NCBI GenBank assembly: GCA_026770575.1
Contig: MU657230.1
Span: forward strand, 152,480-211,624
DNA: 59,145 nt
DNA from: Pelagophyceae sp. CCMP2097
Taxonomy: Eukaryota > Sar > Pelagophyceae
Direction of reading: 5' to 3'
Part shown: in pieces, positions 31,993 through 41,562 of the stretch
Position numbering within the stretch: the stretch's first letter is position 1
How the letters are laid out: each line of letters opens with the position of its first letter
Program-made: the position numbers and the translations under genes
Notes under the pieces: generated by a model
Told to the model about the DNA's origin: nothing
Seen by the model: the letters and a program-made list of their open reading frames with translations, nothing else
Databases searched by the model: none

Positions 31993-33158
31993 CTACGTCT
32001 CCGTTTCCCGGGAGTCCCAATTTCGCAGACGCGGCTCGGTCGCCGCTGGCGCTTGCGCGGCCCGCGGCGGCCGGACGTCGCCGAGCCTAGAGGGGGGCGT
32101 CCGAGGGGCGGTTATAAGTCGCGTTTCTCCTCAAAAACACTTCAAAAGCGAGTCCTTCCCCTCTGGACGCTTCCACGGGACACCATCGCTCGTATCGCCT
32201 CGATTCGTGGCGGTCCAGCGCCCGGCTCGCGCGGACCGTCTCCGCGGAGAGCGCCTAAAGAGTTGGTCGTGGTTCCCAGGGTGTTGCGAGAGGGTTTCCG
32301 AGAGGGTTTCCGAGAGGTTTCGAGAGGGGCGCGCATCGCGCACCGCTTGCCCTTCCGGTGTCTGCAGCATGGCGCGGAATTTCGCGTCGAGGTCGTCGTC
32401 GTCGAGCGTGCTCGTGGTGCTCCGCGCGCTCACAGACCCGTCGTCCGAGCTGTCTTCCGAAGCCTCAGATCCGTCTTCCGACGATGCCGACCTACAAAAA
32501 CACAGTCTTCTGAAGCCGTCGACGTCGCAGCGGCCGGGTCGACGCGACGCACGCGTGGTCCGCGTCGCCAGCCTCGGAAGGTTCCGAAGGTTCGTCGTCT
32601 GCCGCGTACGCGTCGTCGGCAGCGTACGCGTCGGCCGCGTACGCGTCGCCGTCGTCGGCCGCGCGCCGCCGCGGCGCGCGGGTGCGCGCGACCTCGGCGT
32701 CGAATGCGGCCTCTGGACCATCGAACGAGGCGTCTTCGACGGCGGCGTCGAACGCGACGTCATCAAACGCAATTTCGACGCCCGAAGCCCGGGCTGCGCC
32801 GTCCTACCGCAGCCCGTTCCGCAAAGGCGCGGGAGACCCAGCAAGGCAAGGCAGGCGGTCTCTATCGCGCGAGCATGCCAGCATGGGGGCCCGTTTGCTG
32901 GCGCACCGCATCGCCGTCGCCGGCGTCTCCGTCGGCCGCCTCCGCCCACTGCGACTCGCCCGATTCGGCGTGGTGGTAGTACGCCGCGCCGGACTCGTCG
33001 TAGTACAGGACCCAGCCGTGGTCGTCGTCTGCCTCGTCGTCGCGCGGCTCGTCTTCGCCTGCCACGGCGCCGACTGCCGCGTCTGTCGCAACGCTGCGCG
33101 CCGTCCGCTTCCAGCGCCCGGCGCCGGAGACGTGCCAGCTGCTCCGCGGCGCGGCCAT
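31993..33158 (-). CDS. WW-domain acidic protein (five exons)
   Basis: Exons on the minus strand: 33158-32907, 32803-32553, 32491-32344, 32254-32184, 32086-31993, joining in frame to 271 residues with ATG start and TAG stop. All introns are GT-AG, with donors GTGCGC, GTGCGT, GTGCGC and GTGTCC. Residues 1-35 are basic and Trp-containing. About 46-75 is a WW domain (GWVLYYDESGAAYYHH ... SQW) with both signature tryptophans and the Tyr-Tyr pair, which would bind proline-rich ligands. Downstream are acidic FDDVAFDA and AYAADDAYAADD repeats, then a Ser/Asp-rich stretch, a conserved-looking DAKFRAMLQTPEGQAV and a helical C-terminus. No known family beyond WW; a nuclear or splicing role would be guesswork. 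Confidence 0.8.
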
Positions 33159-33540
33159 GCGGACAGCGGCGCCGCCGCGCAACGCGAAAGACGGCGGCAC
33201 GGTTGTGCCTTGCACATACGTTTCTTGTTTAGCGATAACCCAACAAACCAGACCTCCACCTCTCGTAAATGAGCGCCTCCAAAGGTGCACGCCTCGGAGC
33301 GGACCGTGGACTGTTCCGGTGTGGTGGTTGTGCGATTTTTACTATACTTTTCGTCCTTCGGGACGACGCTCGCGCGGCCTACTAGTTGATACATATCGCC
33401 GAAAATACTCTCTATATTACCTAACTCATATCGCGTCTGGATTCCTTCTCTCATGGTAGCTCGAGATTGTTAAGCAGACGCTTGACCCGTAAAGAGAGGA
33501 GCCCAGCGATGTCCCCCGGCTCGAGGACGAACCCGGGCCA

Positions 33541-34006
33541 GTGATTATGTCCGAAGATGGAAGTTCTGTGAATTCTACGGGATCGCTCGGCGTTGACACC
33601 GACATCAACGCCGCCGCCGCCGCCGTCGAGGCGGCGGCCCTGGCGCTCGACGCCGTTTCCGCGGCGTCAGAGCAGTTGCTCGCTGCGTTGAGCGACGCGT
33701 GCACGGCGCGCAACATCGCGGCGTGGCAGTTGCTCCTCCTGTGCGCGCCACCGCCGCCGCTCGCCGCCGCCGCCGAGGCGGCGGCCCTGGCGCTCGACGC
33801 CGTTTCCGCGGCGTCAGAAGGCCATGGCGGAGCCCGCGTTGATGCCCGAGCCGCCGCCGAGGCTCGCGCCGCCGCCGCCGCCGCGGCCGCCGAAGAAGCC
33901 GGGGCCGGACGGGCCATCGCGCTCTTCGTCGCCACTGAACGTGTGAACTGCAGAACCCTCCCGTTGAACTTACGATCGCGAGAGATCGGGCCGACGTTCG
34001 CGACCG
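33541..34006 (+). CDS. Alanine-rich open frame, uncertain
   Basis: It opens MIMSEDGSSVNSTGSLG and then becomes almost pure Ala/Leu/Val with a near-exact internal duplication of EAAALALDAVSAASE. It continues out of frame over the MYND start at 34007. It may be a real low-complexity protein, the 5' leader of the next gene, or a GCC-repeat artefact. There is no independent support. Confidence 0.25.
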
Positions 34007-35021
34007 ATGGCCGACCCGCCGGCCGTAGCCCCGAAGCCCTGCTGCGTCTGCGCCGCGCCGAACGGTAAGCACTACACCAAGTGCAAGTCGCGCCACTACT
34101 GCTCGAAAAAGTGCCAGCTCGTATACTGGAACGAGGGTGGGCACAAGGAGCAGTGCAGGCAGATGGCCACCGAGTTCCAGGACCGGCTCCTCGACGAACT
34201 GATGCCGGCAAAGAAGCCTTTGGAGGAGCCGGCCGTCGTCGCGGACGTCTTGCAGGCAGATGGTTCCAAGGCGCGCTTATCGGCTGTTCCAGCGACGGCC
34301 GTCGTCAAGGCCAGTGCGCTGAGCAGCGACGTGCCGTCCTGGCGCGGCACTTGCCCAATCTGCCTGGATGTGCTGCCGGTCGAAGGATACAAACAAACAT
34401 TTTACGACTGCTGCTGCAAGACGATTTGCCCGGCATGCAACGTCAAGTGCCGGCAGCACGAAGACCGGTGCCCGCTCTGCCGAACGCCGGCCCGCAAGTC
34501 GGACGCCGAGTGGCTGCGCCGGCTGCAGAAGCACGTGGACAAGGGCAACGCCGAGGCACAGATCGTGCTCGGGACCGAATACTTTAAAGGTGGCCTCCAG
34601 CAGGATTTTAAGCGGGCGGCCCAGCTTTACAAGCTGCCGCGCAAGGGCATGCAAAAGCTGAGTATTTTCTGGGGAATTGTTACGCTATAGGGCAAGGCAT
34701 CGAGTTCGACCAAAAGACCGCATTGGTACCGGCGCGCGGCCGAGCAAGGATACCCCATTGCGCAGTACAATGTCGGCCTCATGTTCTACGAGGGCCAGAG
34801 CGTGGCCCAGTCGCACGAAGCCGTGAAGTGGTACTGCCTCGCCGCGGCGCAGGGCCAGCCACACGCGCTCTTCAACCTACCTCGGCGTGTGTTATGAAAA
34901 AAAGGCCTCGGCGTGCCGCGACCTCCACGAGGCGCTGCGCCTCTTGAAGCGCGCCGCGGCCAAGGGGCACGCTGGCGCTGCGGCAGCGGTCGACAAGCTA
35001 ATGGCGTGCCTCGCCGCGTGA
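34007..35021 (+). pseudogene. MYND-finger / SEL1-repeat protein, frameshifted
   Basis: Residues 11-53 are a MYND zinc finger (CCVCAAPNGKHYTKCKSRHYC, then CQLVYWNEGGHKEQC), a protein-protein interaction module. Around 115-165 is a RING-like Cys cluster (CPICLDVLP ... CCCKTICPAC ... CPLC). SEL1 repeats follow (GNAEAQIVLGTEYFKGG). The frame breaks near 34635 and stops at 34690, but the repeats continue in other frames: AIGQGIEFDQKTA, YPIAQYNVGLMFYEG, AVKWYCLAAAQGQ, then VPRDLHEALRLLKRAAAKGH, ending at TGA 35019-35021. Breaks near 34635, 34724, 34881 and at the A7 run near 34898 are single or double bases. It is either a decaying copy or uncorrected sequencing indels. The remnants at 56.0-56.8 kb belong to the same family. 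Confidence 0.8.
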
Positions 35022-35919
35022 CGCGGAAAAACGTCGTTCCATAGATTAATAGATGATCCCCGACGTGCGCGGCGATGCCTACCGTGGTTGTGTCTCAATA
35101 AGACGTGTGTGCGGCGCGCGCGTCGTTCTCCGGGTCCTCCGCGCCACCGTGCGCACCGTCGGCAGCGGCTGACGGGAGCATTTCCCGGGTGGCGCGGGGC
35201 GGGGCCGCGAAAAGGTCCCCGGTTCGCGCCTCTCCCAATTGGCCGATAGGAGATCTCCCAACGACCGCGCGCCGCTGCGGGCAAGGCCTGCCAAGGCCGG
35301 AAAGCCCGCGACGAGGGGGCACACGCTTTCGGGGACCGTCGAGAAGGGCCTTGGAGACCTCCCGGAGGAGGCCGTCGCGAGGCGTCGTCGATGGTCGCCG
35401 CGAGGCCACACGGTAGACCGCTCGAGCGGCGTGAGGTCCAAGGCCGCGCGGCCGCGGTCGGGGCGCTCCTGCGCCACGGTGCGGCCGAGTCGATGAAAAT
35501 AGACGGCCCTATAGACGGCCTCTACTTAGCCTCGAGACGGTTCTGAAGATGGGCGTTGGACGTCTGGAGAGTCTGCGGCTCTGGACGGCCAAAATGTTTG
35601 CACCGAGTCATTGAGGCAGTTTGACGGCCCTGCAGATGGCCCTCGAGACGGCCTCGAGACGGCCCTCGGTCTTCAGACGTGCTCGAACGGTTGCGTCGAG
35701 GCGGTCTAGGAGGACCCAATGCCCCGACAAAAGATGCGCCGTCGATTTGCGAGAGGGGGCTCGACGTCATCGCCAGCTGCCCACGAGCCCCCCCCCGCCC
35801 CCCAAGCCGGGGCCAAGTCGCAACCGGCGTCGCCAGCCTTCACATAGCACGATGCAGATAGGACGGCCCGAGAGACCGGCGTCCGTCGACGTCCCGACGA
35901 GTCGAGCGAGTCAGCATCC
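35022..35919. other. Intergenic, minisatellite words
   Basis: GACGGCC/TCGAGACGG words near 35500-35680 resemble the SGT1 intron repeats. No gene is supported between the MYND-SEL1 and WD40 genes. Confidence 0.5.
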
Positions 35920-37068
35920 TTAGAGTGCAACGTTCCAGAGCCGGACCGTCTTGTCGGCGCTCACCGTCGCGACGCGCTCGCCGCTGGGCGAGAACGCGCA
36001 GCTCAAGACGAAGTCGGTGTGGCCCTCGAGCGTCGTCTGCGGCGCGCCCGTCTCGGCGTCCCAGAGCCGCGCCGTCCCGTCGGCGCTCGTCGTCAAAATG
36101 CGCTTGCCGTCGGGCGAGAACGCGCAGCTCAAGACACGAAGGGTGTGCCCCTCGAGCATCGTCTGCAGCGCGCCCGTCTCCGCGTCCCAGAGCCGCGCCA
36201 TCTTATCCCAGCTCGCCGACACGATGCGCTTGCCGTCGGGCGAGAACACGTAGCTCCTGACGCCGCCCGTGTGCCCCTCGAGCGTCACCAGCAGCGTGCC
36301 CGTCTCGGCGTCCCAGAGCCGCGCAATCTCGTCGCTCCCCGTCATGATGCGCTTGCCGTCGGGCGAGAACGCGCAGCTCCTGACGCAGTCAGATTGCCCC
36401 TCGAGCGTCGTCTGCAGCGCGCCCGTCTCGGCGTCCCAGACCCGCGCCGTCTTATTGTAGCTCGCCGTGAAGACGCGCGTGCCGTCGGGCGAGAACGCGG
36501 AGCTTTGGACGAAGCCGGTGTGGCCCTCGAGCCTCGCCTGCAGCGCGCCCGTGTCGGCGTGCCAGAGCCGCGCCGTCGTGCCCTTGCTCGCCGTCAAAAC
36601 GCGCAGGGCGTCGGGCGAAAACGTGCAGCATAGGACGTAGCTGGTGCAGCACCGGGCGAAGCTGGTGTGCCCCCCGAGCGTCGTCTGCAGCGCGCCCGTC
36701 TCGGCGTCCCAGACCCGCGCCGTCCCGTCGTCGCTCGTCGTCAAAAAACGCAGGCCGTCGGGCGAGAACGCGCAGCAGTTGACACCTCCGGTGTGCCCCT
36801 TGAGGATTGCGGTGCCCTTCAGGATCCGGTCCTTCCAGATGAGTCTGCGCAGAGTCGGTACCACGGCCCGCGCTTCTCGAGCGACTTGCTTCGTGACGAA
36901 GAGCGCGTTGGGTGAAGCCGTCAGCCGGAGGACGAGCGTGAGCAGGTCGCTCAGCTCGAAGACCTCGAGCACCGGCGCGGCGCCGGCAGGCCGCAGCTTG
37001 AATCGCCGCGGGGTTTCGTGGGCGACATCCATGTTCCTCCGCGCCCCGGGCAGGCCCGAGCCGTCCAT
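35920..37068 (-). CDS. WD40-repeat protein
   Basis: An intronless 382-residue frame. The ATG at 37068 is chosen; a second ATG lies at 37032 after a 36 bp tandem duplication that doubles GSGLPGARR. About residues 30-85 are non-repeat and Leu-rich (VFELSDLLTLVLRLTASP), loosely like an F-box but unproven. Seven WD40 blades fill the rest, each ending TARLWDAETGA or similar, with GH/WD signatures (LEGHTGGVRSYVFSPDGKRI). The blades are nearly identical to one another, implying recent internal amplification or gene conversion. A seven-bladed propeller would act as a protein scaffold; partner unknown. Unlike its neighbours it has no intron. Confidence 0.9.
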   Translation of the reverse strand: MDGSGLPGARRNMDVAHETPRRFKLRPAGAAPVLEVFELSDLLTLVLRLTASPNALFVTKQVAREARAVVPTLRRLIWKDRILKGTAILKGHTGGVNCCAFSPDGLRFLTTSDDGTARVWDAETGALQTTLGGHTSFARCCTSYVLCCTFSPDALRVLTASKGTTARLWHADTGALQARLEGHTGFVQSSAFSPDGTRVFTASYNKTARVWDAETGALQTTLEGQSDCVRSCAFSPDGKRIMTGSDEIARLWDAETGTLLVTLEGHTGGVRSYVFSPDGKRIVSASWDKMARLWDAETGALQTMLEGHTLRVLSCAFSPDGKRILTTSADGTARLWDAETGAPQTTLEGHTDFVLSCAFSPSGERVATVSADKTVRLWNVAL

Positions 37069-38977
37069 GCTCCTCCGCGCCCCGGGCAGGCCCGAGCCGA
37101 GGGTGCGCACTGGGACCTTTGGCCTTTCTCCGGGAGCCCCGCGGGTTCGAGGATTTTGCGACGAGGCTATGAGGGGGCCCCTGGGGCCGAATCGGAATAT
37201 TTCCGGAATATCTAAATTCGTCTTCCGCCGAACCTAAAACCTTTTTACAAATTCACCTTCGGTGGAGCCGAGGACGCCAAAGGGCCCTCCTGGAATGCGC
37301 TCCAGCCCTCCGAGTCCACGCGGGTGTCTCTACCGTCTCAGAGGCGCCGAAGCAAACTAAACTCGCACCAAGAGGCCCTTTTTCGGTCCCTTTCTTGAAT
37401 GCGACTCGGAGATGGGCCAGCCACTCTGCGGGAACGACCTTTGGCGCATCTCGAAGACGGTCTCGAGTTGGTCCTCGAGGCGGCCTCTTGACGGTATCGA
37501 CGTGGTCTTGGAGAGACGGCACCAAGACGGTCCAAACGCCCTCGATGTTCACCGAGGTTCCTGTGACGGTTCGGGTTTTCCAACCGTATTTGCCGTGGCC
37601 ACGACTGAGGCGTCGTGATCCATACCTAAGCTCTGGAGAACGGCGGCCTCGATTCTTCCGGGCCGGGCGCGGGCCGAGCCCTCCGACACAGCGGCGCTGT
37701 GTTGGAGAGCGGTCGACATTTCCTCCCCGCGCGAGGCGGCTTCGGTCCAATTTCAGGGCGTCTACGCGGGGACCGGCTTACCGGCCCCAGATTATCAAAA
37801 TGGGTCGGGCGATGGTACGGGAGCCTTACATAAGCCCCTCGGCGGTCCCTTTCCGCGACGACGTAAAAAAGTGTGATATCCATTCAATACCGTTCCCCGG
37901 TCAATCCTCGGGAAATTCGCCGGTTACGCCGGGTCCGGCGCGGCGAACTCCTCCTCCTGTGGCCTGGACCCACCGCGTAAGCCGCACGGCCAGACAGTTC
38001 GCCCCATTCGCCGCGAAACGCCGAGAAATGGACCCCTCGCCGCGTCGGCCCGATGCTTCCCGATTGAGCCCAGCATCGACCAGATGGACCCGCGCGAAGC
38101 GCCACTGGCTTCGGGCTCCGTAGTCCCTGTAAATCAGCCGGCCCCACCGCTGAGTTGCAGCGCGCGCACGGCGCGAAGCAGGAAAACACGCAAATCTCGC
38201 AGCCGCTTCCCACCGACGCCACGGGCGTGCAACTGGCAGGAGAAGTCTCCCAACCATGCCCCGGGCATCCACTTTCGTGCCTGCAAACGCCGCGGCGGGG
38301 CCTTTGGGCCGGGTTCTAAGCGTATGGATGGTAAAAGTAAGTTTCGTATGAATAATTATCAGTAACTTACTGGGTAAGTTATGATAAATTACTTTTTGAG
38401 CCAGAGTAATTTACTTTAGTCGCAAAAAACGAAGCCCACAATCTAGATGCAATTATCATCACGACGGCGAGCCCACCGCGGGCCATGAACCTCGGAGGCT
38501 GTGGAGCTTGAGAAGAGCGCGCTACTTTCGCAGTCTAATCGGATCAGTAAAAAATAATTTCTACTTACAATTGTAGAGGAATTGAAGTCCCGAAGAAGCA
38601 GAGGCCGACGGGGAACGCAAACCGGGCGCGCGCGCCAAGGCCCACGCGGGCCGTGGCGCGGAACATCTCCCAAGGAGCATCGGGGCGGGCGACGAGCTCT
38701 CACTATTTGAAATATGCCAATAAGAGTGGATTTAAAGACGCCTCTATAAAGTAAGTTACCCTTTCTTAGGGTAAATTATGATAAATTACGTAATATACAG
38801 CAAGTTTCGTAAGATAATATTCTTTGCTGAGTATATTATGATAATAATCCTTCCATATCTAAGCGAGGTTGCCCGGGACCCGCCGTCGGAGACGTGCCGG
38901 GTTTTCTTGACGCTCGCCGAAAAGCAAGTCGGCGACAGGTTGTTTTTCTCCCTCTTCGTAAGACCCCTCCCCGCCTC
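37069..38977. other. Intergenic, no gene seen
   Basis: Upstream of the WD40 gene. GTAAGTT-rich AT tracts at 38330-38420 and 38745-38850 share GGTAA(G/A)TTATGATAAATTAC in direct orientation around a GC-rich 350 bp core. That could be a mobile-element footprint. Other frames carry no recognisable domain. Confidence 0.5.
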
Positions 38978-39617
38978 ATGGCTCGGAAGAACTCCATCGC
39001 GGCGCGCAAGGGCGAGCACGAGATGCGGCTGAAGAGAGAGGAGGAAATCAAGGCGAAGGCAGTTGCGAAGACTGAGAAGCGGTTGGCGAAAGACGCGCCA
39101 CCTAAAGTAAGCCCTTTTGCAAAACCGCCGCCCCAGCGGCACCGAAACGAGGCGCCGAGACCGGAGGAGGGGGCCCAGAGGCACCTTCGGGGTCCTTTTG
39201 GGCCGCCCTAGCGCCTTTTTGTCGCTCTGCGCGCCCCCGCGAGAGGAGTCTCTGCGAGTTCGTATTTCCAGGTGCGCCTCATTCCGAAGAACTTGGTGCG
39301 CGGCGCTTCCAAGAACGGCCGCATCCTGGAGAGCGCAAAGGCCGAGATGAAGGCCAGAAAGGCGGCGGCGAGAAACGGTGCGCCGCGCCGCCGGAGTCAC
39401 CCCCGGAGTCGCGCCATATGGCGTCTGGCTTTGACCGCAAACCTTAGGCACGGGCAAGTCGGTCAAGCCCGTGCGCTCCGCCCCGAAGTCGACGCCCGTG
39501 AAGCCCGACGGCACGGCGGAGCGGCGCGCGGCGGCGTCGGCCGACCGCAAGGAGAAGCGGGCGGCGTCGGCGGCGGCGCGACGAGCCAAGGCGGATGCGC
39601 CCATGGACGCAGAGTAG
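38978..39617 (+). CDS. Small basic coiled protein (three exons)
   Basis: Exons 38978-39106, 39272-39377 and 39448-39617 join in frame to 134 residues with ATG start and TAG stop. Donors are GTAAGC and GTGCGC; acceptors CCAG and TTAG. Exon 1 is lysine/glutamate-rich and helical (MARKNSIAARKGEHEMRLKR). Exon 2 is basic (VRLIPKNLVRGASKNGR). Exon 3 is Lys/Ala-rich and ends in an acidic MDAE. Composition suggests an RNA-binding or ribosome-assembly factor, but I recognise no family and do not assign one. The upstream 150 bp are AT-rich. Confidence 0.75.
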
Positions 39618-40017
39618 ACGGATGGCCGACAACGGGCGCAAACAAAGGCGACGCTAATCTACCACTAGCAGAGGACGGCCCTCCCGGCGGCGCGGCCGCT
39701 ACTCCGCCCCTCGTGGTTGGGCACTGTCGGGTTGTTGCGACGCTGCGTCTCTCAGTGCAGGATGCTCGAGTTCGTACGAGTTGTGTGATGATTCTTCGGT
39801 TGTCCGGGCTTCTGTCTTTGCTTGCTGAAGATCCACCCTGGGTCCTTCGGGCCCCGGGTGGGGCCCTTGGGCAAGGACTCTCACGGAAGGAGCCGTTATG
39901 GGGCGGCTGGCAGCAACGATGTATAGGGTCCTATCGAGCAGGGTATATTGTGGTCATCTGGGGTACCGTTTTGGTATGAAGGATGGCAGGATTCAGAGTC
40001 GGGTGCAGGACGTAAGG

Positions 40018-40226
40018 TAAGAGCAGGGGCGGTGCAGGTCGGGTTTTCAGTTTGTGCTCCACGCTCGGGTCGCGGGTTTGACGAGATACCAAACCCGTCT
40101 TCGAAGGGTCGAGTTCGGGTTGGGGCCACGGCCAGACCGGTGGGTCGACGGGTCGGCCAAAACGCACAAACCCGGCAAACCCGACCCGCGAATTGAAGGG
40201 CAGACCCGAACCCACCCCTGCTCCTA
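40018..40226 (+). mobile_element. 209 bp GAGCAGGGG-ended element, copy 1
   Basis: The left end TAAGAGCAGGGGCGG and inverted right end CCCCTGCTCCTA make short terminal inverted repeats, possibly with a TA target duplication. The interior is GGGTCGG/CGGGT-rich and shares GATACCAAACCCGTCT and CAAACCCGACCCGCG with copy 2. Non-autonomous. Confidence 0.7.
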
Positions 40227-40537
40227 TCTCCGGCTTATCGAGGCCGGGGCTCGCGAGCCAAGCATAGTTTGGAACTAGAATCCCCCAGCTATCCTGATAT
40301 GTTGAGAGCTTCAGCACGGTATTATGTATAAATCATTTTGTTGGGGACACTTCTTGGGCCCTTTCTCGGGGCCCTTTCTTGGGACGCCGCAGGGCCCTGG
40401 CGCACACCGTCGCAACGGAAGAAAACGCCGCGCAGCGGCCTCGCCGTTACTGATGCCGGTTTGTTTTTGCTGTGACCGAGAACGGTTTGCATTTTAGTGC
40501 AATTGGCTTAGAAGGGCACCCGTCAATATTTAAAGTT

Positions 40538-41009
40538 TATTACAAGAGCGCGCCGGAGGCACACGGAGGACCCGAAGGATACAGCCAAATCCCATTGCAA
40601 TGCCCACGTAAATAATTGAAATTATTTAACTAATCGCTGAACTTTCAAATCCTCCTTATCTTTATTTTTATTATTTTATTTCTTATTGAGCTATTTATTT
40701 TTTCTTTTTTTTGCGGCCGACCAGATTCGAACCTGTGACCAAAAACTTCTTCTATGATGATTCCAATGAGGCTCCTGCTCGACCTCAACTCCCAATTTTA
40801 GCAATCGCATCAACCACCAATCGCTAAATCGACCGAGTTGCTGCCTTTTTCTTCCCAAAGGTGGAACCTCGGATTTGCTGGGCGACAGACAAACAGACAG
40901 ACAGACAGACATAATTGCCCCTGGTAATCCTTCAATCAATGGACCCGAAGGGCCCTTGCCGTAAACTGACGTTGAATAAACGGCAAGGACCCTTCGGGTC
41001 CTCAAAAAT
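40538..41009 (-). repeat. Multi-hairpin repeat, copy 2 (tRNA-like domain)
   Basis: 472 bp, near-identical to 24709-25209 apart from a shorter CAGA microsatellite and a changed 20 bp beside it. Two base changes fall inside predicted stems and both turn a G-C pair into a G-U pair. Confidence 0.8.
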
Positions 41010-41562
41010 ACAAGATTTTGACCCGACTCCGCAGGACGCGGAGATCCACGGACTCGGCACAGACGCGGACACCCTGCAGGCGCGGACTCGGTGCGGACGA
41101 GGCATTGACTCGGACATACTGCGGACGCAGCGCCAGACCCTGCGAGGATGCAAACACGCCCAAACGCAGACACGCAGCAGACGCGCCAATTTTTGGCGGA
41201 CGCGCACGTGGTGCGGAGGCGGCGGACCCGCGGACGCAGACAGGGTGTAGATTTTGTGTCCGTGGGCTTCCTTACCCACAGATGGACGAACCGATGGCAC
41301 ACTACCACTATCCGGATACTAGGCTACTCGAGGACGTCCCCTCGAGGACTCGATGCACCTTGTCAGCTTTGCCTCGCAGTCTCAAAGTAGACGTCTCCCG
41401 AAGCGCCCGCTTTCAACCAAGTCGAAGCACGCGCGTCCCAGAACGGCCCTCGCGGACCCAGGATCCGAAAGACGTTGGTCAGGAAGTCCGGAATAAACCA
41501 AAATCCTTCCTCGCGCCCGCTCCCAAACGCCAGTCTTATGCTTAATCTTCGCCTTCCGGCGA

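Larger units (their letters stand above)
39618..41562. other. Intergenic with two mobile repeats
   Basis: It holds element copies at 40018-40226 and 40538-41009. After the second, 41020-41250 is rich in GCGGACNCGG-type repeats. No gene is supported before the 3' end of the GRAM-VASt gene. Confidence 0.5.

Noticed and set aside
30866..33232. A 788-codon open frame on the plus strand
   Set aside because: Low-complexity Arg/Ser/Pro composition, and it runs antisense to the well-supported five-exon WW gene.
33541..34068. Alanine-rich frame as a confident gene
   Set aside because: Listed only at low confidence: composition is repeat-driven and it overlaps the MYND start out of frame.
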